Source: Prochlorococcus sp. AG-409-A22 (lineage in GTDB: Bacteria > Cyanobacteriota > Cyanobacteriia > PCC-6307 > Cyanobiaceae). Taken from it: DNA of 46,860 bases. The notes beneath the pieces are model-generated. The model saw only the letters and a list, made by a program, of their open reading frames with translations, had not been told where the DNA came from and did not search any database. Where the stretch lies: the NCBI GenBank assembly GCA_003216135.1, contig QCJI01000008.1:1-46860 (forward strand), in the 5' to 3' direction. Positions 16,993 through 27,218 of this stretch are shown piece by piece; within the stretch, counting starts at the first letter, position 1; each line of letters begins with the position of its first letter. The position numbers and the translations under genes are program-made.

Positions 16993-19089
16993 CTAAACAC
17001 CACTTATATAATCAACTAATTTCCAAGACTTATTCGAAACTCCTAATATATATTTAACTTTTAAAAAAGGAGTAAAAGTTGTTTCATTAATAAAATCTCC
17101 ATTTGTTTTAAATATTTTTTCTGTATATTTCAATTCCACGGATACTGCTATCCTCGAGGCAGTTTGACTTAATAGTTCAATTTTTTCAATATTAGTATTG
17201 ATATTTTTATATATACCTTTTTGGATATCATCTTGCCTTTCCTTTGTTAGTCTACTAATTAAATTATTTTTGACTATTTGTGAAATGTCTACGTCACTTT
17301 TTCCAGCTAAAAGATTTGATTTTTGATAAAGCCAAGTATTAATTAAATATTTTAGTTGTTCTAATGAAGGTGACGGAGCAGTAAGTCTTTTAACTTGAAA
17401 AGAGGTATTATAATTTTTTTCTGAAAAACTAAGTCTCGATTTATCTTGGAATTGTTTTTTACCTTCTTTTATTAAATCTTTTTTAAAAATATTTGAGTCT
17501 TGTTTTTTTATTAAAGAGTTATCAATTTTTACTTTATCTTCAATTGGTTTTTTAAAATTATTTCTTAAAACTCCCACCCCTATACCAAAGCTAAATAAAA
17601 TCAAAAACGCATAAAAGTAAATTAAATAAGGAGAAACATCTAAAATTCGATTATTTTCTAAAGTTTCTCTAAAAACAAATTTTAATTCAGTAATCTTTTC
17701 TTTTGCATATTTATATAAGTCTACCGATTTCTTTGTAATGATTTCTTCAGAATTATTACTTTCTTCAGTAAATTGTTCTTCATTGCCTCTAAAACCTCCT
17801 GGTAATGGTAATTTACCTTCTTCACGATTATCAGAATTAAGTTCAGAATCTTTAATCGATTCTTTAGAATCAAATTTTGGTTGATACTGAAATTTTGTTT
17901 TTAGTGTTAATCTATTGGATTTTTTTTCTAATTTTTCTATAAATTCTTGGATTTCTCTATCTTCAAACCAAGAGTCTAAATCAATAGACTGCATGTCAAT
18001 ATCTCTATAACCTACCAAAACATCATTTTCCAACCAATTTTTACAAAAAATACAAATTGCCTCTAATTTTTCGCCAGGATAACTATTTAACCAATCAATT
18101 AATTTTTCATCAGAACTACTTAAAAATCTTGCTAAGGATTGCTCAACATCTGCTAAAAGCAAATCTAGACAACCTATTAATGGCATTGAGTCTAGTCCGG
18201 CAAAGTTTAGTTTCTTTAATATTTTTCTTGCCTCCAATAACTTCTCTGGTTTTCTCCTTGAAAAGCCAATTGCTGTTAAAGATAAAAAAGCCAGAAATCC
18301 TGCTTCTATTGAGCCTCTTTTTTGTAATTCTAAAAACAAATCTATTTGCTCCTGAACTGTCAAGAATGGCTTTATTTGCTGGAAAAAAACTTCAAATTCC
18401 TGTTGATTAAGGTAATTATTATATTCAGATTTATTTTTTCCTTCCAATCCACCTCTTTTTATTATTAAGTTTTCCAGCATACTTAAACCTTTTTTATGAG
18501 AGTCATAGTCATTTAAATCTTTACTCAATAAATCAAGGATCCTATATGGTAGGAGCGAAGCTAAGTCTTCCTCAAGATTTTTCCTTAATTCTCCTAGTTT
18601 CCCCATCCTTTGAAGAACTTGTATACCATCTTGTAAAAAATCTGCGGAATTTGAATAAAATCTTTTCTCTTGTTCTTGGATTGCAGCATCTCTAGCGGAT
18701 AAAGCAGCTAACAATGTTAAATCGGCCTCTCTACTACTACCTAAAGCTGGCGTTTGAGGGGGTTGCAATGCTTTTCTAGCAATTTTAAAAGCTTCTTTTG
18801 GTGAACCTGATTCCCAAAGGAGAATTAATCCTGCAACTTCTCTATTAGAAGACAATTCTAAACCTGAAGCTCCATTAAGTAATTGATTTTCGTATTCTCT
18901 TCTACTATCAATATCTGTCAATAAATCTGCAGTAAGGCGAAGCAACTCAGCTCTTTGACTTAAAACCTCGTATGTAAATCCTTCCTCAGGAGTTTTATCT
19001 AAACGTAATTGAAAGGCCCTTAATATTTCCTCAGAGGTTGCTGAAGGGCTTACACCTATTAAACGAAAATGATCTAATGGAAGTTCCAA
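16993..19089 (-). CDS. ftn2: Ftn2/ZipN (ARC6-like) cell division protein
   Basis: The 698-residue protein starts with a J-domain-like region (residues 1-65, DHFRLIGVSPSATSEEILRAF) that lacks the HPD motif of true DnaJ proteins. A long helical, tetratricopeptide-like cytosolic part follows, then one membrane span (around 490-515, ISPYLIYFYAFLILFSFGIGVGVL region). The periplasmic C-terminal domain (LEQLKYLINTWLYQKSNLLAG to the end) is of the IMS/ARC6 type. In cyanobacteria Ftn2/ZipN anchors FtsZ at the division site. This fits the ftsQ-ftsZ genes elsewhere in the window. Confidence 0.85.
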   Translation of the reverse strand: MELPLDHFRLIGVSPSATSEEILRAFQLRLDKTPEEGFTYEVLSQRAELLRLTADLLTDIDSRREYENQLLNGASGLELSSNREVAGLILLWESGSPKEAFKIARKALQPPQTPALGSSREADLTLLAALSARDAAIQEQEKRFYSNSADFLQDGIQVLQRMGKLGELRKNLEEDLASLLPYRILDLLSKDLNDYDSHKKGLSMLENLIIKRGGLEGKNKSEYNNYLNQQEFEVFFQQIKPFLTVQEQIDLFLELQKRGSIEAGFLAFLSLTAIGFSRRKPEKLLEARKILKKLNFAGLDSMPLIGCLDLLLADVEQSLARFLSSSDEKLIDWLNSYPGEKLEAICIFCKNWLENDVLVGYRDIDMQSIDLDSWFEDREIQEFIEKLEKKSNRLTLKTKFQYQPKFDSKESIKDSELNSDNREEGKLPLPGGFRGNEEQFTEESNNSEEIITKKSVDLYKYAKEKITELKFVFRETLENNRILDVSPYLIYFYAFLILFSFGIGVGVLRNNFKKPIEDKVKIDNSLIKKQDSNIFKKDLIKEGKKQFQDKSRLSFSEKNYNTSFQVKRLTAPSPSLEQLKYLINTWLYQKSNLLAGKSDVDISQIVKNNLISRLTKERQDDIQKGIYKNINTNIEKIELLSQTASRIAVSVELKYTEKIFKTNGDFINETTFTPFLKVKYILGVSNKSWKLVDYISGV

Positions 19090-19236
19090 ACAAATATCCT
19101 ATTAAAAACCCTAGATAAATTTTATCAATTTATAAATATTTTTCATAAGGTCTTACAGACTTTTTAAAAAAAAACATTAAAATCGTCCATTGAAGCTTAG
19201 AATGTTAACAAATCAAAACTTCATTAAGGTATTTTC

Positions 19237-20274
19237 TTGGAAACAAACGTAGAGAGAATTTCAAATCTTCAAGACTTAAAAAAAGCGAAGTTAGATCGTG
19301 AAACTGGATTGTTTCTTTTTAAAGACATGACACTAGGTCGAAGATTTGAAGATAAATGTGCTGAAATGTACTACCGAGGAAAGATGTTTGGTTTTGTACA
19401 TCTTTATAACGGGCAAGAGGCTATCAGTACTGGTGTAATTGGAGCAATGAAAAAGAAACATGATTGGTTCTGCAGTACATATCGTGACCATGTCCATGCT
19501 CTCAGTGCAGGAGTACCATCTTTTGAAGTAATGAGCGAATTATTTGGAAAGGCTACAGGATGTAGTAAGGGTAGAGGTGGCTCTATGCATTTGTTCTCAA
19601 AAGAGCATCATTTACTCGGAGGATATGCTTTTATTGGAGAAGGAATTCCAGTTGCCTTAGGTGCAGCTTTTTCCAGCAAATATAAAAAAGAAGTCACGGG
19701 TGATCTTCAGAGTGATTCTGTAACAGCGGCATTCTTTGGAGATGGTACCTGTAATAATGGGCAGTTCTATGAATGTTTAAATATGGCTCAATTATGGAAA
19801 TTACCAATAATTTTCGTAGTAGAGAATAATAAATGGGCTATAGGTATGGCTCATGATAGAGCTACTAGCAGCCCAGAAATATGGAGGAAGGCAGCAGCAT
19901 TTGGAATGAATGGCGAAGAAGTAGATGGAATGGATGTTTTAGCTGTAAGAGGAGCTGCTCAAAGAGCTATTGAAAGAGCTAGGTCAGGAGAAGGGCCAAC
20001 TTTATTAGAATGCTTAACATATAGATTTAGAGGACATTCATTAGCAGATCCAGATGAATTAAGAGCTGAAGAAGAAAAAGAATTTTGGAATAAAAGAGAT
20101 CCTATTAAGAAGTTATCCAAACAAATGATTGAGGGTAATTTTGCTAAAGAAGAAGAATTAAAAAGTATAGAAAAGAAAATCGATTTAGAGATTTCTGAAT
20201 CTGTAAAGAATGCGCTAGATGCGCCAGAGCCTCCATCTAACGAATTAACTAAATATATATGGTCTGAAGATTAG
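19237..20274 (+). CDS. pdhA: Pyruvate dehydrogenase E1 component, alpha subunit
   Basis: The 345-residue protein has [10 protein letters not shown], the thiamine-diphosphate motif from GDG (168-170) to NN (197-198) in the usual spacing, and [14 protein letters not shown] (phosphorylation-loop equivalent). It decarboxylates pyruvate with PdhB and passes acetyl to E2. The start is a TTG at 19237; an ATG at 19202 is out of frame. Its stop is one base from the stop of the convergent sigma gene, so transcripts probably overlap. The E3 subunit (lpd) lies 8.5 kb away. Confidence 0.96.
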   Translation: METNVERISNLQDLKKAKLDRETGLFLFKDMTLGRRFEDKCAEMYYRGKMFGFVHLYNGQEAISTGVIGAMKKKHDWFCSTYRDHVHALSAGVPSFEVMSELFGKATGCSKGRGGSMHLFSKEHHLLGGYAFIGEGIPVALGAAFSSKYKKEVTGDLQSDSVTAAFFGDGTCNNGQFYECLNMAQLWKLPIIFVVENNKWAIGMAHDRATSSPEIWRKAAAFGMNGEEVDGMDVLAVRGAAQRAIERARSGEGPTLLECLTYRFRGHSLADPDELRAEEEKEFWNKRDPIKKLSKQMIEGNFAKEEELKSIEKKIDLEISESVKNALDAPEPPSNELTKYIWSED

Positions 20275-20275
20275 A

Positions 20276-21217
20276 TTAAATTCCACTTGGCAATTTTCTG
20301 GTCAAGTTTCTTAATTTTCTAAGAGCCTTAAGTTCAACCTGTCTTACTCTTTCTCTAGAAACTTCTAATAATCTTCCTATTTCCGCCAAGGTATGTCTTT
20401 CATTTCCATCTAATCCAAATCTCAACTTCAAAACATGTTGTTCTTGTTCACTTAAATGACTTAACCACTTTCCTAATTGCTCTTGATGCATTTTCTGCTC
20501 AACCTGATCTAAAGGTTCCTCATTATTACTATCTGCTATTAAATCACCCAAGAAACTACGTCCATCATCTCCATTTACAGGAGCATCCAAACTACTAGTA
20601 GATAAAGCTTGTCTTAAAACAGAATCAAGTTCCTCTACATCAAGATCCATCGCTTCAGCAATTTCAATTCTGCTTGGCATTGCTCCTAGTTGATGAGCTA
20701 AATCTCTACTCACTTTCCTTATAGAGGCAAGCCTTTCGCTTAAATGTACAGGTAAACGAATAGTTCTGGATTGACAAGCAATTGCTCTAGTCATGCTTTG
20801 ACGAATCCACCAAAAGGCATATGTTGAGAACTTATAACCTCTTGTTGGATCAAACTTTTCAACGGCTCTTTCTAAACCCAATGATCCTTCTTGAACTAAA
20901 TCTAAAAGTTCTAGTCCCTTCCCTTGATACTTCTTTGCAACACTAACAACTAATCTAAGATTAGCTTTCATCATTCTCTCTTTAGCTCTTCTACCAATTT
21001 TTATAATTCTTTTTTGCTGAGTAGTGAATTCTTTCGTTTTTTCATTTAATTGACCATCCTCTGTGAGTATCATCATTTTCTGAACCTGGTTACCCAATTC
21101 AATTTCTTCAGCAGGTGTTAATAAAGGAACACGTCCAATATTTGACAAATACCAACTAATCGGATCATTTCCTCTTCTTTTCTGAGGTTCAGTTGAAGCG
21201 GGTAATGATGAAACCAT
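20276..21217 (-). CDS. Group 2 (RpoD-like) alternative sigma factor
   Basis: The 313-residue sigma-70 protein has region 1.2 (DPISWYLSNIGRVPLLTPAEEIELG) and a full region 2 with DLVQEGSLGLERAVEKFDPTRGYKFSTYAFWWIRQSMTRAI. Region 3, and region 4 ending in HTLAEIGRLLEVSRERVRQVELKALRKLR, complete it. It lacks the long region 1.1 of a primary sigma factor, so I call it a group 2 factor of the kind cyanobacteria hold in several copies for light, nutrient and circadian responses. The exact member cannot be fixed here. A near-palindrome lies 55-71 bases upstream of its ATG. Confidence 0.92.
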   Translation of the reverse strand: MVSSLPASTEPQKRRGNDPISWYLSNIGRVPLLTPAEEIELGNQVQKMMILTEDGQLNEKTKEFTTQQKRIIKIGRRAKERMMKANLRLVVSVAKKYQGKGLELLDLVQEGSLGLERAVEKFDPTRGYKFSTYAFWWIRQSMTRAIACQSRTIRLPVHLSERLASIRKVSRDLAHQLGAMPSRIEIAEAMDLDVEELDSVLRQALSTSSLDAPVNGDDGRSFLGDLIADSNNEEPLDQVEQKMHQEQLGKWLSHLSEQEQHVLKLRFGLDGNERHTLAEIGRLLEVSRERVRQVELKALRKLRNLTRKLPSGI

Positions 21218-21271
21218 AAATTTTTACCTGAATGAGGTATTAAAACTTTCCTACACTTTTTGCAAAATAGC

Positions 21272-21288
21272 CGATTATTTAATAGTCG
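21272..21288. promoter_or_regulatory. Near-palindrome upstream of the sigma-factor gene, possible operator
   Basis: CGATTATT-T-AATAGTCG is a 17-base symmetric element with one imperfect pair, located 55-71 bases upstream of the sigma-factor start on the minus strand. It lies between that gene and the end of the upstream nnr gene's promoter region. Function is inferred only from position. Confidence 0.25.
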
Positions 21289-21359
21289 CTTCAGATTTCA
21301 CGTATAAATTGTATAGTTATGTGTTAAAAACTATAAAAAACTGCTAATAATTGTTTCTT

Positions 21360-22925
21360 TCATGACATTTGTCTCGTTTTTATTTTTCTAACTAACTTGG
21401 ATAATTCGTCTCCAATTAGTAAAGCATTTGAACCTTCTTTACATTTTGATGCTGCAAAAGAATGTAAAAGTACGTATTTTGCGAAAGATTCAGCTTTAAT
21501 ATTTTTACAAACAGACAAATCTATTGCTGAACTTCCTGCAACAAAGCCAGACAAAAGATCCCCTAATCCAGCTCTAGCAGTTTCAGAATCGGTTCCAAAC
21601 ACTTGCCATGCTGACTTCTTGTCGGCAATTATGCTATTTGCACCTTTTAATAAAATACCAATATTAAATTCTTTAGCAATATTCATAACCAGTTCAACTT
21701 TATTCTCATAATTAACATCTGGAAATAACCTCATAAATTCTTTCATATGAGGCGTAATCCAAGTTTTTGACTCTCTTTCAAGGAAAAATTTAGAACCCAA
21801 ACTCGATTCAGAAATTCTATTAAGTGCATCAGCATCCAAGATTAATAAACCTTCGAAACTTAAAAGGAAATCTTTTGATTTTTCCCAATCATTATTATCA
21901 ATTCCTATTCCTGGTCCCAAAGCTAATGAATCATAAGCAGTGAGATCGATATTCTTTAAAGCACTAAATAATAATGAATTACCATTTTTATCAGATTTCA
22001 TAGTTGCTTTCAAAACTATTTCCGGAGCAACCTGCCAACTAGATTTAGCAACTAGCTCAGGAAGAATTGCCGAGACAAATCCTACTCCACTTGAAATAGC
22101 ACCTCTTATTGCTAGATGTGCGGCTCCTGGATATTTTTCACTTCCAGCTATTAATAATGTTCTTCCTCGTTGATATTTATTTGTATTTTTAGGTAAGGAA
22201 TTTAATTGGATTTTTTTAATATCTTGATAGGTAATTTTTAAAATCTTCCTCTCAACTTTAAATAATTGATTCTTAGTAAATCCAATATCTATATGCTTCA
22301 ATTCTCCAACGAAAGGCAATGCTGAGTCTTGTATCAAACCAATTTTATTCAATCCAAGAACTAATGTGAAGTCTGCTTTTACTGCACCTGTGACAAAAGG
22401 TTCGCCATTATCAGGACATAAACCTGTTGGAACATCTATGCTTATTACCTTTCCTAATCCATTCTCAAATTTTTTATTAAACAATTTTATTACTTCATCA
22501 TCAACTTTTCTTTTCTGATTATTCCCAAAAACAGCATCTATCCAAAGATCTTTCCTGCCTGGATTAGGGGGTTCTTTTAATATTGATACTCCTATAGATG
22601 TAAGATAATTAACGTGATTAATTGTTACTGTTTTTTTTAAATCGAAGGGGCACCATACTTTAATTAAGTATCCCTTTAAGAAAAGTTCTCTAGCAATTAC
22701 AGCGCCATCTCCACCATTATGTCCAGGGCCTATTAAGACAATTATTCCCTCTTTTAGAAGTGATTTCCTTTTCAATAGCCACCTACTAATTTGAATGCCA
22801 GCTTTTTCCATCAAAGCTTCTTGAGGCATCCCTTGAGAAAACATTTCTTTCTCTAATCTCAACATTTGATTTGAATAAACCATTAAATGTTTAGAGTCAA
22901 TTGTTGGCCATCCAATTTCATTCAT
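21360..22925 (-). CDS. nnr: Bifunctional NAD(P)HX epimerase / ADP-dependent dehydratase
   Basis: The 521-residue protein combines an N-terminal YjeF epimerase domain (VLIGPGHNGGDGAVIARELF, around 62-81) with a C-terminal ribokinase-like dehydratase (LIAGSEKYPGAAHLAIRGA, LGPGIG, LDADALN, TPHMKEFMRL). Together they repair hydrated NADH and NADPH. The dehydratase motif usually written GTGDxLxG reads GLGDLLSG here: the catalytic Asp is kept and the Thr is replaced. It is divergent from mnmA with 46 bases between the starts. Confidence 0.93.
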   Translation of the reverse strand: MNEIGWPTIDSKHLMVYSNQMLRLEKEMFSQGMPQEALMEKAGIQISRWLLKRKSLLKEGIIVLIGPGHNGGDGAVIARELFLKGYLIKVWCPFDLKKTVTINHVNYLTSIGVSILKEPPNPGRKDLWIDAVFGNNQKRKVDDEVIKLFNKKFENGLGKVISIDVPTGLCPDNGEPFVTGAVKADFTLVLGLNKIGLIQDSALPFVGELKHIDIGFTKNQLFKVERKILKITYQDIKKIQLNSLPKNTNKYQRGRTLLIAGSEKYPGAAHLAIRGAISSGVGFVSAILPELVAKSSWQVAPEIVLKATMKSDKNGNSLLFSALKNIDLTAYDSLALGPGIGIDNNDWEKSKDFLLSFEGLLILDADALNRISESSLGSKFFLERESKTWITPHMKEFMRLFPDVNYENKVELVMNIAKEFNIGILLKGANSIIADKKSAWQVFGTDSETARAGLGDLLSGFVAGSSAIDLSVCKNIKAESFAKYVLLHSFAASKCKEGSNALLIGDELSKLVRKIKTRQMS

Positions 22926-22971
22926 AATTAGTACAAAGCAATTTAAGTACTGTTCAAAAATTTAAACTTCC

Positions 22972-24129
22972 ATGTTAAAGACACTTAAGGATAAAAAATT
23001 AAAGAACTGTTCATCTACTAATAATAAATCTATTAAGCAGAAAAATATTATTGTAGGTCTTTCAGGTGGGGTAGACAGTTCACTGTCGGCCGCACTTCTG
23101 ATTGAAGATGGCTGGAATGTCGAGGGATTTACGCTGTGGTTAATGAAAGGAGAAGGTTCTTGTTGTTCTGAAGGATTAGTAGATGCGGCAGGTCTTTGTG
23201 AAGATTTAGGAATTGATCATCACATAATCGATTCAAGAGAAATATTTGAAAGAGAAGTCATAAAAAAAACAACTGAAGCATATAAAGAAGGTTTTACTCC
23301 TCTTCCATGCTCAATGTGCAACAAACATGTGAAATTTGAAGAAATGCTTAATTTCGCAATAAAAAAAAGAGAGTTTACCTATATAGCTACTGGACATTAT
23401 GCACGGATTAAAAATGTTTCTTCAAGTAAAATAATCAATTCTAAAGATTTAAAATTTAAGGATTTCATTCTTCTAAGAGGAGCTGATAAAAATAAAGACC
23501 AAAGTTATTTCCTTTATAGTCTTTCTCAGGATGTATTAAGCAGATTAATATTTCCTCTTGGGGAACTTAAGAAAGAAGAGACAAGGCAGGAAGCATTAAG
23601 AATAGGCCTTCGAACTGCAGAAAAAGCAGAAAGCCAAGATCTATGTTTGGTTGAGCATTATGGATCAATGCAGAAGTTTATCGATAACCATATTGAACCC
23701 AAAGAAGGTGAAATTATCCATATTAATGGTGAAGTACTTGGGAAACATAATGGTATTCAGCACTTTACTGTAGGACAAAGGAAAGGATTAGGCATTGCTT
23801 GGCCAGAACCTCTATATGTAAAAAGATTAGACCACAAAAAAAACATCGTTTATGTTTCAAATAAAAGTGATCTTTATAAAAAAGAAGCATTAATAAATAG
23901 GGTTAACTGGGTTTCAATAGAAGAACCCCAACAACAAATAGAAGTAGAAGCACAAATAAGATATAGAAGCCCTGCAGTGAAAGGAATTTTAATCCCTGAA
24001 AGCAATGCAGATAACTTAACTCAATCATTTAAATTAATTTTCAAAGAAAGCCAAAGCTCTGTTACACCAGGACAAGCTGCAGTTTTTTATAAGGGCGATA
24101 TTTTGTTAGGAGGTGGATTAATTATTTAA
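22972..24129 (+). CDS. mnmA: tRNA-specific 2-thiouridylase MnmA
   Basis: The 385-residue protein has the PP-loop GLSGGVDSS at residues 29-37, the first catalytic cysteine in [11 protein letters not shown] (Cys116), [10 protein letters not shown], and the second in AESQDLCLV. It thiolates U34 of Lys, Glu and Gln tRNAs. The SCCS stretch near residues 63-66 and an extra Cys113 make it cysteine-rich, as in the variant seen in cyanobacteria. The 3' end overlaps the end of convergent lnt by 12 bases. Confidence 0.95.
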   Translation: MLKTLKDKKLKNCSSTNNKSIKQKNIIVGLSGGVDSSLSAALLIEDGWNVEGFTLWLMKGEGSCCSEGLVDAAGLCEDLGIDHHIIDSREIFEREVIKKTTEAYKEGFTPLPCSMCNKHVKFEEMLNFAIKKREFTYIATGHYARIKNVSSSKIINSKDLKFKDFILLRGADKNKDQSYFLYSLSQDVLSRLIFPLGELKKEETRQEALRIGLRTAEKAESQDLCLVEHYGSMQKFIDNHIEPKEGEIIHINGEVLGKHNGIQHFTVGQRKGLGIAWPEPLYVKRLDHKKNIVYVSNKSDLYKKEALINRVNWVSIEEPQQQIEVEAQIRYRSPAVKGILIPESNADNLTQSFKLIFKESQSSVTPGQAAVFYKGDILLGGGLII

Positions 24130-25611
24130 TTTGCCAACAAATAAATTCAATAGGAGAAAGAATAAAAACAAACACAATAAATTTCTGTCTCCAAATTTGG
24201 TATAAAAAGTTTTCTCAGAAGAAAAATTAGGAAATACAACCTTATTTTGCTCAGTATTGAAATTCAAGACTTCAATTATTTTTCCATCATCACTAATTAA
24301 GCCAGACGGGCCAGTATTGGAGACAAGTAAATTATCCTTCTTGTTTTCTATACTTCTCATTCTGGCCAAAGAAAGAAATTGATTCTGAAGCTTTTTAGGA
24401 TAAGGATCTAAGTTAGCTACAGAGATGATTAATTCTGCACCACTATTAATAGCATTTCTTATCGTTAATCCATCACTAATTTCATAACAAATCGCTACCG
24501 CTAATGGAGTTGTAAATTCTGACTGAAAGAACCTGGAATTTGAGCCTGGTTGAACGCCTCCTACTGCAGATAATCCTCTTGAAAAGATATTTAAAAATAC
24601 TGGTATTTTTTCTCCTAATGGAACCAGCCTATTTTTATCGATAAAAGATGTAAAAATTTGATCTCCAATTCGATAGCCAAGCAAAGAACTTCTTAGTTCA
24701 TTTTTAGAGTTTCTAAAACCTCCTGCCAACATATTAATCTTGCTTCCTTTAAACAAATTAAAATTGCTATTAAGAGTTCCTTCAGGGGCAACAAGCAGTT
24801 TTGCCTTGTTTGATACAGCATATTCTTGAGCAGCCAATAGTTTATTTTGTATAAATTGATCATCAAATTTTATTTTTTCTCTTGTGAGGAAATTAGGTTG
24901 CCAAATAGCTACTGGATAATCAAGATTTCTATTGATAGGATTTTTTAACCCTCCAAACAAATGTAAAAAAAGAATAACCAAAAACCCAAAAATAAATATT
25001 TTTTTAAAGTGGCCATTTCTTCGCCATTTCCCATGAATTAAATAAATCCAAAATCCTATTAATATTTGTACTACGCATAAACCACTGGAACCAATCCATT
25101 TCCCCAAACCAGCAAGATATATATCGCCTGGAATTAGACCTTCTCCTAAACCTATCCAAAAAAAAGGTGTTTGAGAAAGTATTAACTCACCGATTCCCCA
25201 GGTAATAGCTAATAAAAATACTTTGATAATTAAAGGTAAAAATTTGATTTCGAAAATATCTTGTTTAAAGAGGATTATTTCTCCTAAAAGACCCCACAAA
25301 CAAACCAATATTCCACCTGTCACGGAACAAACTAATAAAATTCCAATTGTGATCAATAAACTTTCTAGCCATGAAAAACCTAGCCAGGTCAATGGATGAA
25401 GATCGTAAAGCCAAGAATGACTTATCAAAATAAAGAAAAAGCCCCAGCAAAAGTTTGATATTCTTTGATGGCCGCCCTTCCATAAAATAAATAAAGATAT
25501 CGGCATAAAGATTATCCAAAAGTGAGTGGATACAGAAATCCCTCCTAATATGCCACCTAAGCAAGGTTCAAAATATTGATTAAACTTTTTATTTCGAGTT
25601 TGAATTAACAA
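24118..25611 (-). CDS. lnt: Apolipoprotein N-acyltransferase
   Basis: The 497-residue protein has a hydrophobic N-terminal half with about six membrane helices, a carbon-nitrogen hydrolase domain and a final membrane helix ([17 protein letters not shown]). Catalytic residues are visible: Glu in [10 protein letters not shown], Lys in [11 protein letters not shown], Cys in [12 protein letters not shown]. Lnt adds the third acyl chain to the N-terminal cysteine of lipoproteins at the inner membrane. It is divergent from the FKBP gene with 82 bases between starts. Confidence 0.92.
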   Translation of the reverse strand: MLIQTRNKKFNQYFEPCLGGILGGISVSTHFWIIFMPISLFILWKGGHQRISNFCWGFFFILISHSWLYDLHPLTWLGFSWLESLLITIGILLVCSVTGGILVCLWGLLGEIILFKQDIFEIKFLPLIIKVFLLAITWGIGELILSQTPFFWIGLGEGLIPGDIYLAGLGKWIGSSGLCVVQILIGFWIYLIHGKWRRNGHFKKIFIFGFLVILFLHLFGGLKNPINRNLDYPVAIWQPNFLTREKIKFDDQFIQNKLLAAQEYAVSNKAKLLVAPEGTLNSNFNLFKGSKINMLAGGFRNSKNELRSSLLGYRIGDQIFTSFIDKNRLVPLGEKIPVFLNIFSRGLSAVGGVQPGSNSRFFQSEFTTPLAVAICYEISDGLTIRNAINSGAELIISVANLDPYPKKLQNQFLSLARMRSIENKKDNLLVSNTGPSGLISDDGKIIEVLNFNTEQNKVVFPNFSSEKTFYTKFGDRNLLCLFLFFLLLNLFVGKLNN

Positions 25612-25693
25612 TCTAAATTTGCAAAATTAAATTAAAAAGCATCCATATTTTACCTTTTTCTGTAATATTAAATGTAGTAGCTTTAAATTTTAA

Positions 25694-26266
25694 GTGAAAG
25701 AAGTTTTCATTAGTTTTATAGTCTTTGTTTTTTGTGTGTCATTAACACTTGTTAGTCAATTTAATTCACCTCAAGTTGTTAATGCCGCAGAATCAGAAAG
25801 TCAAGTCGTTCAAAAAACACCTGTTACGACACAATCAAATGTTTCAAATAAAAATTTGTTTGAACTAGACCCATCAGATCCAAACCCTATACTATTCGCT
25901 ATGGCAGAAGAAACACAATCAGAAAGCAACTCAAGAACTACTGAAAGTGGTTTGATTATTTTAGATTTAGTTAACGGAGAAGGTGATGAAGCTAAAGCGG
26001 GTCAAACAGTTACGGTGAATTACACTGGAATTTTAGAAGATGGGACCCAATTTGATACCAGTATAGGTAGAGCACCCTTCAGCTTCCCATTAGGTGCTGG
26101 AAGAGTAATTAAAGGCTGGGACGAAGGCGTCGCAGGAATGAAGATTGGAGGAAAAAGAAAATTAACAATTCCTCCAGAACTTGGATATGGATCAAGAGGA
26201 GCGGGTAATGTTATTCCCGCAAATGCAACTTTGATATTTGAAGTTGAATTATTAAAAGTCAGTTAA
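25694..26266 (+). CDS. fkpA: FKBP-type peptidyl-prolyl cis-trans isomerase, exported
   Basis: The 190-residue protein has an N-terminal signal peptide (hydrophobic residues 4-20, probable cleavage near VNAAES) and a disordered Ser/Gln-rich linker. A complete FKBP domain occupies about residues 85-189: [66 protein letters not shown]. The active-site aromatic residues are conserved. The start is a GTG at 25694. It likely folds proteins in the periplasm or thylakoid lumen. It lies just upstream of sodN on the same strand. Confidence 0.92.
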   Translation: MKEVFISFIVFVFCVSLTLVSQFNSPQVVNAAESESQVVQKTPVTTQSNVSNKNLFELDPSDPNPILFAMAEETQSESNSRTTESGLIILDLVNGEGDEAKAGQTVTVNYTGILEDGTQFDTSIGRAPFSFPLGAGRVIKGWDEGVAGMKIGGKRKLTIPPELGYGSRGAGNVIPANATLIFEVELLKVS

Positions 26267-26344
26267 ATTAAGTAAGAAAAATATTTAAGACTTTTCAAGT
26301 TAGTTAATCTCCAAGTAATATATATACAAATCTAAAAACTTGAA

Positions 26345-26818
26345 ATGTTAAGTAAATTAATCAATTCTTTGCTAAATAAAAAATCCATAATGGAAGTTCA
26401 TGCTCATTGCGATGGCCCTTGTGGTGTTTATGACCCCGCCTCAACAAGAGTTGCTGCTGAAGCAGTCTTATCCATGACTAAAAAGCTTATTGCACTAACT
26501 CCCCCTTCAAGTACTGCATCAGAAGAATGGGCTGCTTATAGTAATACATTTTCTAGATATGTAGCTGTTAAAGAAGAACAAGCAAAAGAAACTAAAAAAG
26601 AAATTCTAATTTTGTGGACAGACTATTTTAAACCAGTCCATTTAGAAACTTATCCTGATCTACATGACACAATTTGGAAAGCAGCTAAATTATGTAGTGC
26701 TTGCAAAGTTAATATTGATTTAGCACAGGCAGAAGAACTAATGAGTTACGTAGAAAAAATTCATAATATTTTCTGGGCATCTAAAGGCAGAACTGACGCT
26801 TTTGTAAAAGCTAGTTGA
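26345..26818 (+). CDS. sodN: Nickel superoxide dismutase precursor
   Basis: The 157-residue precursor carries a 20-residue leader ending EVHA, followed by the nickel hook HCDGPCGVYDP. After cleavage the mature N-terminus has His1, Cys2 and Cys6 as nickel ligands. The helical remainder (ASTRVAAEAVLSMTKKL, ILILWTDYFKPVHLE, LWNA-like KAAKLCSACK) matches the four-helix NiSOD fold. It detoxifies superoxide and replaces iron/manganese enzymes in marine picocyanobacteria. The maturation protease follows 43 bases downstream. Confidence 0.98.
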   Translation: MLSKLINSLLNKKSIMEVHAHCDGPCGVYDPASTRVAAEAVLSMTKKLIALTPPSSTASEEWAAYSNTFSRYVAVKEEQAKETKKEILILWTDYFKPVHLETYPDLHDTIWKAAKLCSACKVNIDLAQAEELMSYVEKIHNIFWASKGRTDAFVKAS

Positions 26819-26825
26819 TTGAATC

Positions 26826-26843
26826 ATCTTAAAAAGATTTTTT
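26826..26843 (+). terminator. Short hairpin plus T-run between sodN and its protease, possible attenuator
   Basis: ATCTT (26826-26830), loop AAA, AAGAT (26834-26838) and a run of six T's (26838-26843) form a small stem-loop followed by U's, 8 bases after the sodN stop and 19 before the protease start. With a five-base stem it would be weak, so partial read-through is more likely than full termination. Confidence 0.35.
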
Positions 26844-26861
26844 GACTTAATTTTATATTTC

Positions 26862-27218
26862 TTGGGTTTAAGAAAAACCGCGATTATTTGCGGAGATTCT
26901 ATGCTGCCTGCACTAAAAGATGGAGATGTTGTCTTTTTTAAAAAGTATAAGCAAGGTGAGTCATCACCAAAAATTGGACAAATAGTAATTTTCAATCATC
27001 CTCTTACCAAAAAACGCTTAATTAAAAGAATAAATATCGTAAATACTAATAGTATTGGAGTTCTTGGTGACAATATTGAATTAAGTGAAGACAGTAATAA
27101 ATTTGGATTGGTAAATAACAAAAAAATAATTGGACTAGTTACCTCTAAATTAATAAATCTAAAATTAAAAAATTTTCTAAGTAAAAAAGAGCGCAGTACT
27201 TTTCTGAATCCAAAATAA
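26862..27218 (+). CDS. sodX: NiSOD maturation protease (S26 signal-peptidase family)
   Basis: The 118-residue S26-family serine protease has GDSMLPALKDGD with nucleophile Ser13 and a general-base Lys55 in KKRLIKRI, and GDN later (LGDNIELSEDS). It lacks an N-terminal membrane anchor, so it is probably cytosolic. It is the expected SodX/CbiX-like enzyme that removes the NiSOD leader to expose the His-Cys hook. The start is a TTG at 26862. The last 42 bases overlap the end of the convergent nickel permease. Confidence 0.92.
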   Translation: MGLRKTAIICGDSMLPALKDGDVVFFKKYKQGESSPKIGQIVIFNHPLTKKRLIKRINIVNTNSIGVLGDNIELSEDSNKFGLVNNKKIIGLVTSKLINLKLKNFLSKKERSTFLNPK

